Shown here: one piece after another, positions 1-12,494 of the stretch
How the letters are laid out: every line of letters begins with the position of its first letter
How positions within the stretch are numbered: position 1 is the first letter of the stretch
DNA from: Trifolium pratense
Lineage: Eukaryota; Streptophyta; Magnoliopsida; Fabales; Fabaceae
Reading direction: 5' to 3'
Assembly: GCF_020283565.1 (NCBI RefSeq)
Contig: NC_060062.1
Coordinates: forward strand, 57,558,439-57,622,438
DNA: 64,000 bases
Notes under the pieces: model-generated
Databases searched by the model: none
What the model was told of the DNA's origin: nothing
Seen by the model: only the letters and a program-made list of their open reading frames with translations
Translations under genes and position numbers: made by a program

Positions 1-1525
1 ACATTCATATCTAAGGGATTGCACTAACCATATACCATCATTTCGTGGATTGAAAATTCCAGCTATATATCCACATAATTCTTTATCACCCACTGTACTT
101 AGGTATTCAAATTGTAGTTTTTCTCTCGCCGCAAAATTGGGGTTTTAGAGTCTGAGCATAATACAAGAGACTAAATCCTTAAGATTGTTGTAAATAATTG
201 GACCTAATCACAATATTCAACAATTTATTAATTTAAGTAATTCAACAAATATTATAGAGAACAAATTAAAATAGAGTTCATAGGAACTTATCTCTTGTGG
301 GTGTAGTAGTTTGATGTCAACCGCATAGTAAACAACCACAGAATCATAAACCTGCAAAATAGTGAACCGTGATACAATACCTGAGGCGTGCTGATCGCAC
401 TGTCCTTAAGGATTTATCCGCCTGATAAGCGCAAATCTCCCATGATTCAACAGATCCTTCCCGAATATGAATCATATCCGAGGTGACAGAACTAGCAAGA
501 ATTAATAGACACCGGTAATGTAATCCAAGAAGATAACACTCAATATGTATATGAAAATGTAATATTGATTTTTGTTAAAAACTGTATGTGGCCACGAACT
601 CAATATGTTTTAGCCCCTTCTTCCTTTTATAATCCCACGTCCACATATATACTCATAGTATAAAATTGAGAAAAACCTCTTCTTTATTATAGCCATCATT
701 GCTATTAACTAGGAGTAAGTAGGTAATATATCAAACGGAAAAGCAACGTGTTTATTGACCAAGTAAAACGTTACTTAACAATTCATTAATAATAATTTTA
801 ATTCTTTTAAAAACTATTATAATAACTTTAAAATAAATTACTTATATCAAAATTATACAACATGTTTTTCCTTCAAATTAACTAATCAAAGAATTAATTA
901 ATTTTGTGACTAAAAAATAATGTTTCACCTAGTCACTTTGGGATATAAATATATACACACTACTAAGGATAGTGTTCTTATCAATGTGGGACATTTCCCA
1001 CTTTTTTTAATTCACACTACTTAGTTCCAAGTCCTACAAGACCAATGTGTTCATCTCATTTCCAATCACAATGTTTCAACTTCCACACTATAATGAACAC
1101 TACTATGTTCTTTTTCCAACGGTAGATCGGTGAGAGCAATTAGGTAACTGGACAATTCAATAAATGGAGGTAACTTGGACTTCAACGTAAACATGCTTTT
1201 TTCTACTGTAAAAATAACATAGCTTTTTTCTTTACATTTTTGTATATAATGTGTTAACATGTTGTAGACTGACTATATATTCCTTTCTATTTTAAAATTA
1301 AATAAACAAAACTCAAAATAGATCAAAACAAGTCTATAATGATACGAACCATGTCCATTTTTATTTGAATATATTGTTTTTATAAATTATAAAAATTAAC
1401 ATGATAATAAATTTAAATAAAATTCCAATAAGTAAAAATTAATTTAATAATATATAAAAATATATTAAATTACCAAATTCTAAATATCTTAAATATATAT
1501 TTTATTATGAATTAAGAATGTCTTT
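1..1525. other. AT-rich intergenic DNA, no supported gene
   Basis: No reading frame here looks like a conserved protein. On the minus strand about 45 codons stay open from near 145 to the left edge and read like a globular protein, but a stop lies just upstream and no start or acceptor fits, so it is not called. The rest is AT-rich with no repeat structure that I could resolve. Confidence 0.5.
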
Positions 1526-1740
1526 TCATGCCATTTTACATCTATCAACTAGTTCAACCTCTAATTTTACCAAACACTTTAATTAGCTTATCAACCATCA
1601 GCTATCTATAATCTATCAGTCATAAGCTAGCTTATCGGCTAACCGCTATTTTTGTCAAACTGAGCCATAAGATGATAAGCTAATTGGAGTGTTTGGTAAA
1701 ATTAGCAGTTCAACTAGCTCATAAATATAAAATGACATTG
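1526..1740. mobile_element. MITE-like inverted-repeat element
   Basis: Two arms of about 70 bp face each other. The left arm (from 1526) contains AATTTTACCAAACACT and TAATTAGCTTATC; the right arm (to 1740) carries their reverse complements with scattered mismatches. About 80 bp separate the arms. A small non-coding inverted repeat of this shape is typical of a MITE. No clear target duplication was found, so the superfamily is not assigned. Confidence 0.6.
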
Positions 1741-1774
1741 GTAATTCATAAATAATATTTAAATAAAATTAATA

Positions 1775-2066
1775 CTCCCTCCGTCCCTTATTATAAGCAT
1801 CATTTCAAAGAAAAAAATTATCCCCGAATATAAACCCCTTTTCAATTCCCTATACACATTTATTATTACTTTTCCAGACATAACCCTGTTTTGCATTAAA
1901 ATACGTAAAATTAACTACAAATACATCTTTTCACAAAGGACAATATTACACTACTATTCCCTATACACATTGTAATACTCAAAAAATACACATTTATTAC
2001 ACTACTAACTTTTCTTAATAAGCGTGAAAAATTGCAAAAAGAGCTTATATTAAGGGACGGAGGGAG
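1775..2066. mobile_element. Stowaway MITE (Tc1/mariner type)
   Basis: The terminal inverted repeat begins CTCCCTCCGTCCCTTA and ends with its complement, TAAGGGACGGAGGGAG. It is flanked by TA at 1773-1774 and 2067-2068. CTCCCTCCGT termini with a TA duplication define Stowaway elements, which are moved by mariner-like transposases. At 292 bp it has no coding capacity. Confidence 0.92.
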
Positions 2067-2068
2067 TA

Positions 2069-3569
2069 TTTAACAAAAATTTAAAAGTTAATTTTACTAA
2101 TATAATATAAAAATTATATTATTAAACTAATTTTAATTCATTGGAATTTTATTTTCTAAAGTCATGGTTTTTCTAAAAACTAATAGTAAAATATTGAACG
2201 TTTATTATTGTTTTTTTGGTACAAAACAATCAATAAGTTTGGTGTAGCCTTCTTTACATTCCAAAATTACCCTTCCTTCACAATTTTTTATAAACTAGTA
2301 ACACTAACTGCACAATCGGAAGTTTCATGATAAATATCAAGGTAATCAAAATCGGACCGGACATCAAACCGGTAGAACCATGTCTTTAATGGTGTTAATA
2401 GATTCACGAATTTCTCATTAGATCTCACATTTTGATGTTTGATATTTTATAATTGTGTGTCAGAATCCTTAGAAATTATATTATGATCAAAACGCACAAA
2501 AAATCGTGAAAAATGGAGCTGAAAAACGGAAGATATGGATCTCCTATGTCCATTTAGGGTCGTTAGACGATCTCAGCGCTAACATCTATTTAACTCTTCC
2601 CCAACTGTTGCAACTTCGTCTCTTTCTTTTTAAGCTTTCTACATTTTCTTCCTTTTTATGAGATTCACCATAAAAATTGAAACCATTTATTACATTTTCG
2701 AAATCTTTTATCTTTTATCTTTGAATCCTTTTTTACATTTTTTTTTATCATTCTTTTCAAACTTCCAAGCTTATGTCAAATCTCAGAGTATTATTTATTT
2801 GAACAACACAAGAACAATTAGTTGAGCACGAGGATCAAGTATGAAATTGAAGTAAGAATGAATAGTAAACGAAAAAATTGGTGTTTACAGAAAAACAAAC
2901 TTCCATTGCTATTGGGAAGAAGAATAAGTGAAGAGTGTTAGAGTGAAATTGAAAGAATTTGGCATTTCGGTTTATCGGTGGTGTTATGTCGAAAGAAGGA
3001 GAAGAAAGATTGGCTTTAGCATGAGTGTGTTTCATTATGTTTGGGAGAATTCTTAGATCTAACGGTGGAAAATGGTCTTTCACGGTGCAAGACTTAAAGA
3101 GGTTGTGCATGGTAGATGCCGCCTTACATTATATTATATCTCTTACTTTATTGCATTTTTTTATCATATATTTGAATTACTGATTATATTATATCTCTTA
3201 TTCTTGTTATCATATTTTTATTACAAAACGACACTATATTCTTTAATGATGATTACATGTAAAAAAAAAAATTAAACTTAGAATACAATAGTCAGTCTAT
3301 AAAACGACACTAAAATTTTAAACTTCAATTTTTATTATATATTTTTGAGCTAGTATTTGTTGTAAAAAAAGAGATAATAAAAAGAGATAATAAAAGATTT
3401 TTATTATATATGTTTTATATTGATGTGTTGTAAAAATCAAATAATGGCGGAGGTAATAAATTAAAAATGGATGGACAGGATTTATTTAGTTTAAATGGTT
3501 GAGATTAGAAGAAGAGATGAGGGGACCACATAGAAAAAATGGGGGAAAATGGAATTAGTGTTATGAACT
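2069..3569. other. Intergenic DNA, nothing recognised
   Basis: AT-rich sequence with short chance ORFs on both strands, none with conserved composition. No terminal repeats or tandem arrays were seen. Confidence 0.5.
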
Positions 3570-4990
3570 ATTTCTAAAGATGAGGAAGAATATAGAAGAG
3601 AAGATGTTGGATTTTTGTATGTTGGCTAGGTATTTGTCATGGAAGTTTGTCTTCTAGTTTGTTCAGAATTGTTATGTTGATCAAATCGCTGTCTGTGATT
3701 GAAGAAGGATTTGAGGAGAGCCTCATACCTAGGTGAGTCTTAGGTAGAAAGTATAGCACGAGTAGTGATTAAGTGAGGAGTTGTAAACAGGAGAGTTTAG
3801 CTCTGAATTGATACTATTTAGTGGACTTTATCTCTGGCTTGGTATGCCCCCAGAGTATGCTGTTATGCTGAACTGGGTTAACAATTCTAGTGTGTTGTTT
3901 ATGCTTTTTATGCTTTTAGTGTTGTATATGTTTGTAATGCCCTGTTTTATTGTTCTTACTGCTTAGACAAGTGTTACGACAAGTATCTGAACATCGTGGA
4001 CAACACTTGTCTACTGTGTACCAGAATTTCAATTGGTATCAGAGCAGACACCCTGTTCTGTATCTGGGTGAGATCCTAGGGAAGATACTTTCCGGTTATG
4101 AACAAGTAAGAAATACTGAAAAGTTGTTTGGACTTGGAGAAGTTCATATTTGTTTGAATGGTCCCTAGAAGTGGAGGATGGACTATTCATGGCAAGGTGT
4201 GTAGCTTTGGTGTTGAGCTGCTGTATGGTTTGATTTATTATCAAACCTATGTTAACCTGTTGCACATGGAGTGTGGAGTTTGTGCAAAGGTCATTATGGT
4301 GTGCCTGAAATTTGTTGAGGAGTTTTCTGGTTTGAATGCCAGCACCACCTTTAATATAAAGAACATTCATTACATGAGATAATTGATGTTGAAACTGAGA
4401 TTTTTCAAGGAGTACAATCTGAGAACGTTCTTGCTGCTACGGTAACAACTGCCAAAGGAAAAAGACCTCTTGTTGAGCGTACTGAATCTTAGTCTAAGTC
4501 CATTCCCTTTGTGGACCTTAATCCATGCATCACTGCATTTTGACTCGAGTAAAGAAATTGGTGTTGATCTCACTCCTTCACAAAGCTTCTACAAGAGTTC
4601 TTGGAGATTTTTCAACCATACCTCATCCTTTTGACCACTCTTTATTTTTCCCATATGAGAATCACTATCAAAGATTTTTTGATTCAATTTTTAGCTCTGA
4701 ATTCCTAAACAAAAATTGCTCAAAATACCAAGCCCAAAAACCCCAAAATATTTGTTTCCATATTCTCTACAACCGCTGCACCAGTTTGAGATGAAGCAAA
4801 CATTAGGCCTAAGCGTTCTAAGATGGGACTTTGAAAAAGAAAGCAACTTGGATGAGTTACTTTATATTGTGTTGGATCCAGTAGATTAATCTCAGAACGT
4901 TCTTCCTGCCAAGTCAACAAGTGAAAAGATACTTGAGAGATGATGAATTTACTCAACATTGGAGAATGCTCTAAAAGATAAAAAATTTCT
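3570..4990 (+). mobile_element. Relic of a copia-type LTR retrotransposon (5' LTR end plus leader)
   Basis: A primer-binding site complementary to initiator tRNA-Met (TGGTATCAGAGC) stands at 4034. The sequence before it has the look of a plant copia LTR, including GGACTTTATCTCTGG near 3830 and GGGTTAACAATTC near 3875. The sequence downstream should be leader and the start of gag, but it is too decayed to show a domain. The left LTR edge and any second LTR were not found, so the limits are approximate. The short frames here are chance ORFs. Confidence 0.6.
4034..4045 (+). other. Primer-binding site, initiator tRNA-Met type
   Basis: TGGTATCAGAGC matches the complement of the 3' end of initiator tRNA-Met, the usual reverse-transcription primer of plant copia elements and many gypsy elements. 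It fixes the right-hand end of the decayed LTR to its left. Confidence 0.75.
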
Positions 4991-7644
4991 CCTCAACCGT
5001 CAACCAAGTGTTTTATATTTACAATGACGAGCATGTGGTGAAATTGCAAACAATTGAAGATGCTCTCATCATTGAATCTCAAGTGAGGAAATCCATTATA
5101 AGGTACACAAAATTCTAGATCTTATAACATTTGCATTATATTAAGCTTGAATACATTTATGCAATGTTATTATGTGATTGATTTGATGATCTTGAAATCT
5201 AGAATTCAGTGGGAGATTTTCTCTATGCAAGTATATGACTTTAAAAGCTTAAATTGCATATCATTGCTTGTTAATGACTAGTATGTGCATATGCTTAATT
5301 CATATCTTTAATGCACTCTTTGTTCTTACATTTTTCCATGATTTTTGTTCATACAATGGAAAATAATCTCTTTCAACATATCATGCTATGTGTTAAATAA
5401 ATGAACATTGTTGCTTGCAAAATCATCTTTCTACACCTTTGTAAGCAATACATTTTCAAAAATGTTATACTCATATTGCTATCAAAGTTTTTGTTAAGGG
5501 TTATTTTATCAAGTTAGATTTTCTCCATATGTCTTAGTCACATTTTTCAATGATCAACTTTATTTTGACATACCAAAAGACAATTTTATTTTAAATCAAC
5601 ACTTGTCTTAATTTATTTTTATGATCTTGTGACAAATGTTTTTTTTTTTTAAAAAAAAAAAAGGTTCATGATCACATTGTTGATAAATATTTTTTAAAGT
5701 ACAAGTCATGTATGTGCTTAATGAAAAATTATCCTTAATGATCAATGAATAATTTTTGGAATTAGTCTCTTAATTGTCCTTCATGATAGACCAAAATTTT
5801 TAGAACAAGAAAAATGACAAAAAACTCATAATTTTGATAATCAATTATATGTCATATTTTGTTCTTATATAAGTTCGACTTATAGTATACTTTTTTCATA
5901 AAAAAAAACATTTTTTTTCTATAAGTCTTTTATATGTGCACCTCTCTTAATATAAAACTTTGGATGAATCCAATTTTGTTGCACATCTTGATTAGCCTAT
6001 AGTTTGCTTAATTGATGATTAAGTATAACTTTTTGAACATGGCTTCTCAAAAATTGAGATTTTGTTATGGCTTATGTAAAAGATCCCCCTTCAAAGGTTT
6101 TAAATGAATATCCATTTTTTTGTTGGATTTATTATTTGAAGGATGTTAGCAAAAGAATACATTATTGGTCTTCATGAGAATAATTTGTGTGTCTAATCTC
6201 AATAAAATTAGAATTTGGTTTATGGAGAATAATTATCACACATTATATTCTTAAAAAATATAAAAAATAGGAATAGAAGAAACACTTTTAACCTTGTGAA
6301 AGAGAAGAACCAAAGCGATAGATTACAAGGTTTGTAGCCGAACTATTGGTATGCTCCACTCTCTTAAGATTACAACGAAGAATCGAGGAAATATGCCTCT
6401 GCAACTGCACCATAATTGTGTTCTTTTTTCTGTACAAGAGAACAGGAGTAGTTAGTTACTCAATGAAATTTAAAACATAGAAAATGCACCCATTGTCTTG
6501 ATTCAGTTCCTGGGTATGCACAGGTTGTCAATACTAAGAGCACATCAAAACTTAAAATAGAAAACTACAAAAAATCAAATTATGACATTTGGTTGTCAAA
6601 AAGGGGTGAACCTGCTTAGAAAATGAATGGGCTAGAAACAGATTTTCTATGTGATTGTGTGACAAGTGACAACACAAGAATTGAACTACCTCTAGAAAAA
6701 TTTAGACATAAACGTGTGTGATGCAATGGAACATTTCATCAAATACATTGTTTCACACAACACAATAATTGGATTCTGGGAAATGGGTATCGATAAATAG
6801 GAGATGAATGTATGGGTGATTCCAATGAAACATTTCATCAAACATGTTGTGTGTGTGTGGAGACTATAATAATCGATGGCATACAACAACAACAAAAATT
6901 AAGATAAAATTTAGGTCAATAATCGCATACAAGAACAAGAAGAAAATTAAGATAAAATTTAGGTCAATACAATAATAAAGAGCAATTATTATATCAATAA
7001 TGGGAAAATAAGAAAATTGAGGGTTTCAAAACTAAATATACCTTGTGAATCGCAAGTACCTTCGTCGCGTTTCAAAACTTTAGGGTTTCGAGCGTTTATG
7101 AGTCTTGAAGGGATTCTTGCGTCGCGTTAGAGAAATTTGGAAATAGGAAAGGAATAGAGAAGAACAAGAACAGGTTCTTGGTTCGTGAGTACTGAGTAGA
7201 GAAGAACCGGACGATTATGAGGGTTTTGAAAGTTTTGTAGGTCGCGATTGATGGACGAGCGTGAAAACTCATTGAAGAAGGAATGAATTGAAGGTACAAT
7301 CGATAGGAGTATAGAAAATTTTGAGAATTTGCACTGATATTGCGAAAATGAAAATTTGGGGAAAAAACACTTAGCCCGCTGTTGTTGAAATATTGCGTTC
7401 ATTGAAATGAAAAGAAACATGGGTTGCGATGATAGGAAGAGGGAGAAACAAGACAACGCCTCATCACTTTCTTCTTTTTTTCAAATTAAAAAATATTTAA
7501 TTTTAAAATTGTACTCCAAAAGTATTGAAAACAAGTAATATCAGCCCTTAGATTCATGTTGTCATGTGTCACACTCACACATCTATCTATGTATTGAAAT
7601 TGAAAAGGAGTAAAAGTAGACAAGCAAAATGGAGCAAAGCTCCG
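4991..7644. other. Intergenic DNA, probably old repeat debris
   Basis: No gene is supported. A direct duplication of about 60 bp containing AAGATAAAATTTAGGTC lies at 6899-6967. Around 7040-7470 the minus strand has features of a plant 5' exon (AAACCCTAAAG, higher GC), but its 109-codon frame has no recognisable domain and is not called. Confidence 0.45.
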
Positions 7645-7653
7645 CTATTAATA

Positions 7654-7841
7654 GAATAATGTCAGCAACACACTCTTTAACAAACATACTCCAATACACT
7701 CTCTTCTATTGGTTGAAATTCACATGGGTCCAATAAAAAATGTGGACCCATATAACTTTTATGAGACTCATATAAATTTTAACCAATAGAAGAGAGTGTG
7801 TTAGAGTGTGTTTGTTAAAGAGTGTGTTACTAGCACTCCTC
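7654..7841. mobile_element. Mutator-type MITE with 9-bp target duplication
   Basis: Inverted arms share AACACACTCTTTAACAAAC and CTCTCTTCTATTGGTT with their complements on the right. The element is flanked by a perfect 9-bp repeat, CTATTAATA, at 7645-7653 and 7842-7850. Long inverted repeats plus a 9-bp duplication are diagnostic of Mutator-like transposition. It is 188 bp long and non-coding. Confidence 0.85.
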
Positions 7842-8169
7842 CTATTAATAACTAGCGGGCCAAGCAAGTACGTTCCATGTCTGCATGTGTCTAACTTATA
7901 TATAAAAAAATATATATGTCTTCTTTTATGGTCGGTTTGTTAATAAAAAAATTTTGTTGCTAAAAAAAAAAATATGTGTTTTATATTTTGGTGAGTTTGT
8001 TAATGAAAGATTTTTTGTGCTAATAAAAAAAATAAAGGATATTGTTGGTATTATGAAAAATTCACACCAAAACTCATGTATTCTCTTTATATATAGTAAG
8101 TATAGATAATAATAATAATGGTTAAATATGTTTACATTTTATTATATAGTAAAGAATAGTCTCTACATG

Positions 8170-8275
8170 TCCACAAATCCTAACTCAACTGGCAAAAATG
8201 CTGAAATTACTATTGTTGGACGTCGGGACCGGGTTCGAACTCCGGTCACTCCACTTTATGGTGAAAAAAAAAATA
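8170..8275 (+). mobile_element. tRNA-derived SINE
   Basis: The head carries an internal RNA polymerase III promoter: an A-box-like TAACTCAACTGG at 8181-8192 and a B box GGGTTCGAACTCC at 8231-8243, about 38 bp apart. It is followed by CACTCCACTT and an A-rich tail. This is the layout of plant tRNA-derived SINEs. A functional tRNA is ruled out because the stems do not close. The exact ends are uncertain. Confidence 0.72.
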
Positions 8276-9558
8276 CAATTTTTTCCATAATCAAAATGGC
8301 AATAAAATGTGAGATCGTGGGCGAATAGGGTTGTTTAGTTGGGCGTGATGGGCTGGATCCACTGCTACAGATAATAGGCCCAACAAGGATATTTATTGGG
8401 CTTAGGCAAATTGGGTCTTTGCTTGACCACTCGGTCCAATTTTTTTCTTCAAGATTTGGGATAAAAAAAAAGGTTAAATATGTTTGAAGTTCCTATATTT
8501 TGGAGGATTTTTAAAAATCGTCTCTACATTTTTTTATTATATTTTTAGTCTTCAACGTTTTTGTTGTTTCCAACATTAATCCTTACTGTGAAATTTTAGT
8601 TTATTGGACAGATGAATATATTAATAATCTTGAATTATCTTTTGTTATTCTTTGTTGTAAAATGTTTCATGTTTAAAAAAATTTATAAATCATGTAATAA
8701 TCACTAAAAATAAAAAAAATAAATAAGAAAGTATTATTCATACATTAATATGTTAAAACAAAAAAATGGTGGGGTATGGAGGAGAGGTGAGGATTATAGT
8801 GAACCGCCAGAAATTTTAAGCAGCCACCGACCTTCAAACCACTCCAAGGTTCATGTGCATGGCATCCATGTTTCTTTTTTAAAGGGAGAAACACAGGTAA
8901 AACACCCCAAAAACATTATAAACCCTCAGAGAAGAGGCTAGTGTTTAGGGTTTGGAGTAGCACATGTATCATCCAACCACATACCCCAGGTTAATAGATT
9001 TCCCTATAACATGAATTTATAAATACTAAAAAACGTGATTGAGTTTCCGATGTGGGACTTATATGATGCTCATTTGAGGATTTCTAAGATATCGCTCGTA
9101 TTGATTTTTTAGTTTACATTTCTTTTTCAGTGATGGATTGGTTTTGATTTATTATAGCTATATATCTCATGTAAAACACAGCATAGGTTGTAGTTACCGT
9201 ATCTCTGTTTTTGCATCTTTCATTGGTTTTGATTATTTTAAAATTGTTCATCTCTGTAAGTTTTAATTGACTTGTTCAAACAATGACTTGGGGAGGAACT
9301 TGGTCAATGTATACTGGTTTAAACAGCATTGATTATAATAATTGAATTAGTTAACAGCAAACAATGGCTTGGATAAAGATACGATCCACATGTTTACATT
9401 GATTTCACCAATGTTTGGTCTGTGTAACCAACCTCACCTAGTGGAATAAGGCAAGTTTGTTCCGGTAGTTCTAAGAGCATTGAAATTTCACAAATTTCAA
9501 AGATCACTCAAACTCAACAGTCTTTAACACTGCATATATAGTCTTTAAAATCGTTTGT
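8276..9558. other. Intergenic DNA with MITE-like fragments
   Basis: Sequence such as GGTTAAATATGTTTGAAG (near 8472) resembles one terminus of a common legume MITE, but no matching opposite terminus was found. No gene is supported. Confidence 0.45.
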
Positions 9559-10128
9559 GTGGATCAGGACCTTTCCCTCTGGCCTACCCTTGCATTAGCT
9601 TTTAAGACTCTTGGTGTGGTATATGGTGACATGGGAACAAATCCTTTATATGTTTTTGCTGATGTCTACAGCAAGGTTCTGAAGGGATCAGACGACGATG
9701 TATTGGGGGTGTTATCGTTAATAATGTACACGATAGCGCTTATTCCATTAGCAAATTATGTTTTCGTAGATCTCAAAGCTAATGATAATGGAGAAGGTAA
9801 CAAATTCACTTTCATACTCAGAATTATGCACTTTGATTCATGATTTTTATATGTTAATTGCTCAACTGTAGGAGGAACATTTGCAGTTTTGCACTATACT
9901 TGCTGATTTGTAGGTATGCAAATGTGAATCTGCTTCCGAATCGCCAACAAGCTGATGAACAAATCTCTAGTTATAAGCTCAAAATTCCTACTCCAGAACT
10001 CAAATGGGCTTTAAAAATAAAGGAGACTTTGGAAAGGACATCGTTTTTGAAAAGCGAGTTGTTAGTGTTGGTTCATATCGGAACTTCCATGATTATTGAA
10101 GACGGTATTCTAACTCCAGCAATATCAG
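9559..10128 (+). pseudogene. 5' fragment of a KUP/HAK/KT potassium transporter gene
   Basis: Family members are plasma- or endomembrane K+ transporters. Exon A (9559-9796) reads DQDLSLWPTLALAFKTLGVV and then YGDMGTNPLYVF, the conserved N-terminal first transmembrane block, and ends at a good GT donor. Exon B (9872-10128) starts after TGTAG and carries [30 protein letters not shown] and [16 protein letters not shown], ending at a GT donor. About 8 extra bases near 9880-9890 (a small TTTGCA duplication) shift the frame in exon B. GTSPLY has become GTNPLY, and the glycine before DGILTP has become E. None of the later exons, which hold most of the transmembrane segments, was found before 14107. 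The first residue is not an ATG codon. It most resembles the POT11-like branch; that finer placement is inference. Confidence 0.85.
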
Positions 10129-10258
10129 GTGCATATAAGTAAGTAAATTTTTGACATGAAATTCTGTTTTAAGTTTTTGGTTATGCCATGTGATCTATGC
10201 TTTATGTATATGAGCTAAACTAATCACACCAACTTTAGCACTCACAGTAAATCTATTA
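10129..10258 (+). other. Remnant of KUP intron
   Basis: Follows the donor GTGCATATAAG of the KUP fragment. It is AT-rich, and the MITE begins at its right-hand end. Confidence 0.4.
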
Positions 10259-10358
10259 GATCATATCAGTGTTGTCTAGTGGCGGCTATAGTAGCGCTAC
10301 AGCATAACAGAATTTGAACAAATTGATATGGTTTTTTGTGTTTTTGTATTGCGGAATT

Positions 10359-10650
10359 TGGTGAGATATAAATTTAGGGAGAAAACTCTCCTCAAATATA
10401 GGGTTATATGAAGAATACTAAAGTTCTTGTTTTATTCATTATGCTTATGGCTCTATATATAGAGCTACATAAAAACAAATCATATATTTTTAAAACAAAA
10501 CTAATCCTATAATAAATTCTAAACAAATCTTAAATATTCTAAATAGAAATATAAATCATAAAACCTAATATTATCATATTTTAAATATAAATCTAAATAA
10601 TATTTAAATCTAAGATCTTCAGAAGATATTTAGGCATATTATTCTCAACA
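10359..10650 (-). repeat. 3' LTR of the short copia element
   Basis: On the minus strand it starts TGTTGAGAATAATATGCC and ends CTCACCA. It pairs with the copy at 12201-12494. It contains the stop codon of the gag-protease frame. Confidence 0.85.
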
Positions 10651-12164
10651 CTCCTCCTTGACTGAATATCTTTTGTGCATATCCAATCTGAGCTTCTTGA
10701 AAAATTATTCTTCTTGTTTTGATTCTTCTTCTTATCGCAAGCTTTAGCATCTTTGTGCCTTGTGGACTTCATGGTAGAAACATTGCATTTGTTATGACTT
10801 TTAGGTGATTTTTCACAAGCATATTTATTCTCCTCCTTAACTTGAAATTTCTTTAAAATACCTGAATCTTCGCGATCTTCTTTGAATTTAAGTTCTTTTT
10901 TCTCTTCAATAATATGATCATTCTTCATTAAATCTAAAACAAATCTTTTGCCTTTAATCTGAGATGTGATCACTTCCTTATTGTTTTGATCCTTAATCAC
11001 ACAACTTTTATGTTCAAATATCACTTTATAATTTTTCTCCAACAACTGAGCAACACTTAAAAGATTCTGATTAATTTCAGGAACATATAAAACATTGGAA
11101 ATTTGTTTCATACCTGCATGAGTTTTAATTGAAATTGTTCCAATGCCTTCTACTGCAATTTGTTCTCCATTCCCAATTCTGACTTTGGAAATAGAAGTTT
11201 TATTGAGCTCTTTGAAAAGATCTCGATCATAAGTCATATGGTTTGTGCAACCACTGTCAATGAGCCATTCTTTTGACGGTTTGTTGGTTGTAAAACCTGA
11301 GATTGCAAGTAGTAGTTCCTGGTCTTCTTCATATTGTTCATGAGCAATGTTAACATCTCCTTGTTGTTGTTGTTGTGATGTGCATACCTTCATCATATGA
11401 CCTAATTTACCACATTTTTCACATTTTGCAACAGGCCTCCACCAACAATTCTTTGGTGAGTGATTATCCTTTTTGCAATGAGGACATGGTTTGTGTTGGT
11501 ATTGCTTTCCAAAACCTTTTGCTAGACATATACCATCTATAGTTCTTTCTTCCCTCATAAGTCTTCTTTGTTCTTGTGCATGCAATGCATGTAACACTTC
11601 TGGCAGAGTGATTTTACTCAAATCTTTTGTGTTCTCCAAGGCGGCTATAGAGGCTTCATATCTTTCAGGTACCGTTACAAGGAGTTTTTCCACAATTCTG
11701 GAATCAGAAAATTGAGTGCCTAGTAATCATACCTTATTAGCAAAACCCAATAATTTATCAGCGTATGTCTTGATTGTTTCATCCCCCTTCATTCTTTGCA
11801 ACTCGAACTCTCTCAATAAATTCATAACTTGCATGCTTCAAATCCTTTCATCTCCTTTATATTCTTCTTTTAGGTAATCCCAAATTTCTTTTGGTGTTTT
11901 GAGAGTCATGATTTTAATAAAGACGGTTTGTGAGACACTTGCAAACAAACAAGTCTTTGCCTTTGCCCTCTTGGTTTTTCTTTCTTTATGAGTTTTCATC
12001 TGTTCTGCTGTGGGATCTTTTGGTAACGAAGAAACATCGTAATCATCCTCCACAGTTTCCGATAGATCTAGAGCATCTAAGAATGCCTCCATTCTCACCG
12101 CCCAAAGATCATAGTCTTCTCCATCAAAGATCGGAGGAGCAACCTTTGAAAAATCCATCTTCAC
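10593..12164 (-). pseudogene. copia gag and protease-like region, broken by two stops
   Basis: The N-terminal part (12164-11838) is a copia gag domain of the UBN2/DUF4219 kind: FDGEDYDLWAVRMEAFL, then PKEIWDYLKEEYKGDERI. The second part (11693-10593) has a zinc knuckle, CEKCGKLGHMMKVC (CX2CX4HX4C), a retroviral-type aspartic protease motif WLIDSGCTNHM, and a pre-integrase-like stretch NVLYVPEINQNLLSV. Two in-frame TGA codons, near 11835 and 11730, separate the parts. Both lie where CGA or AGA (Arg) would be expected, so CpG decay could explain them. The last residues are read from inside the 3' LTR. No integrase or polymerase follows. Confidence 0.85.
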
Positions 12165-12181
12165 AGGTCCTTATGAACGTT

Positions 12182-12194
12182 GGCTCTAATACCA
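12182..12194 (-). other. Primer-binding site of the short copia element
   Basis: The minus strand reads TGGTATTAGAGCC, one mismatch from the initiator tRNA-Met complement, 6 bp inside the 5' LTR. It fixes the minus-strand orientation. Confidence 0.8.
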
Positions 12195-12200
12195 CTGATA

Positions 12201-12494
12201 TGGTAGAGATATAAATTTAGGGAGAAAACTCTCCTCAAATATAGGGTTATATGAAGAATACTAAAGTTCTTGTTTTATTCATTATGCTTATGGCTCTATA
12301 TATAGAGCTACATAAAAAACAAATCATATATTTTTAAAACAAAACTAATCCTATAATAAATTCTACACAAATCTTAAATATTCTAAATAGAAATATAAAT
12401 CATAAAACCTAATATTATCATATTTTAAATATAAATCTAAATAATATTTAAATCTAAGATCTTCAGAAGATATTTAGGCATATTATTCTCAACA
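12201..12494 (-). repeat. 5' LTR of the short copia element
   Basis: Minus-strand ends are TGTTGAG and CTACCA. It matches 10359-10650 apart from about 3 differences, including an A-run length change and one A/C change. Confidence 0.85.

Larger units (their letters stand above)
10359..12494 (-). mobile_element. Short non-autonomous copia LTR element
   Basis: A 2.1-kb minus-strand element with near-identical LTRs of about 293 bp, a primer-binding site beside the 5' LTR and a purine tract (GGAGGAG) beside the 3' LTR at 10651. It encodes only gag and a protease-like region. Integrase, reverse transcriptase and RNase H are absent, so it would need enzymes from another copia element. The LTRs differ at only about 3 positions, which suggests fairly recent insertion. 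No convincing 5-bp target duplication was seen. Confidence 0.85.

Noticed and set aside
1..150. Open minus-strand frame at the left edge that reads like protein
   Set aside because: Only about 45 codons, with a stop just upstream and no fitting acceptor or start; too short to separate from chance.
3950..4800. Overlapping small ORFs on both strands
   Set aside because: They lie across a primer-binding site and LTR relic and have no conserved composition.
7096..7456. 109-codon minus-strand ORF, Phe/Ser-rich
   Set aside because: Overlaps other frames and has no domain. The 5'-exon look of the region is suggestive but not enough.
8128..8328. 66-codon ORF
   Set aside because: It is the SINE head read in translation.
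10359..12494. Target duplication for the short copia element
   Set aside because: Flanking 5-mers GAATT and CAAAT do not match; shifting the edges by one or two bases does not help.
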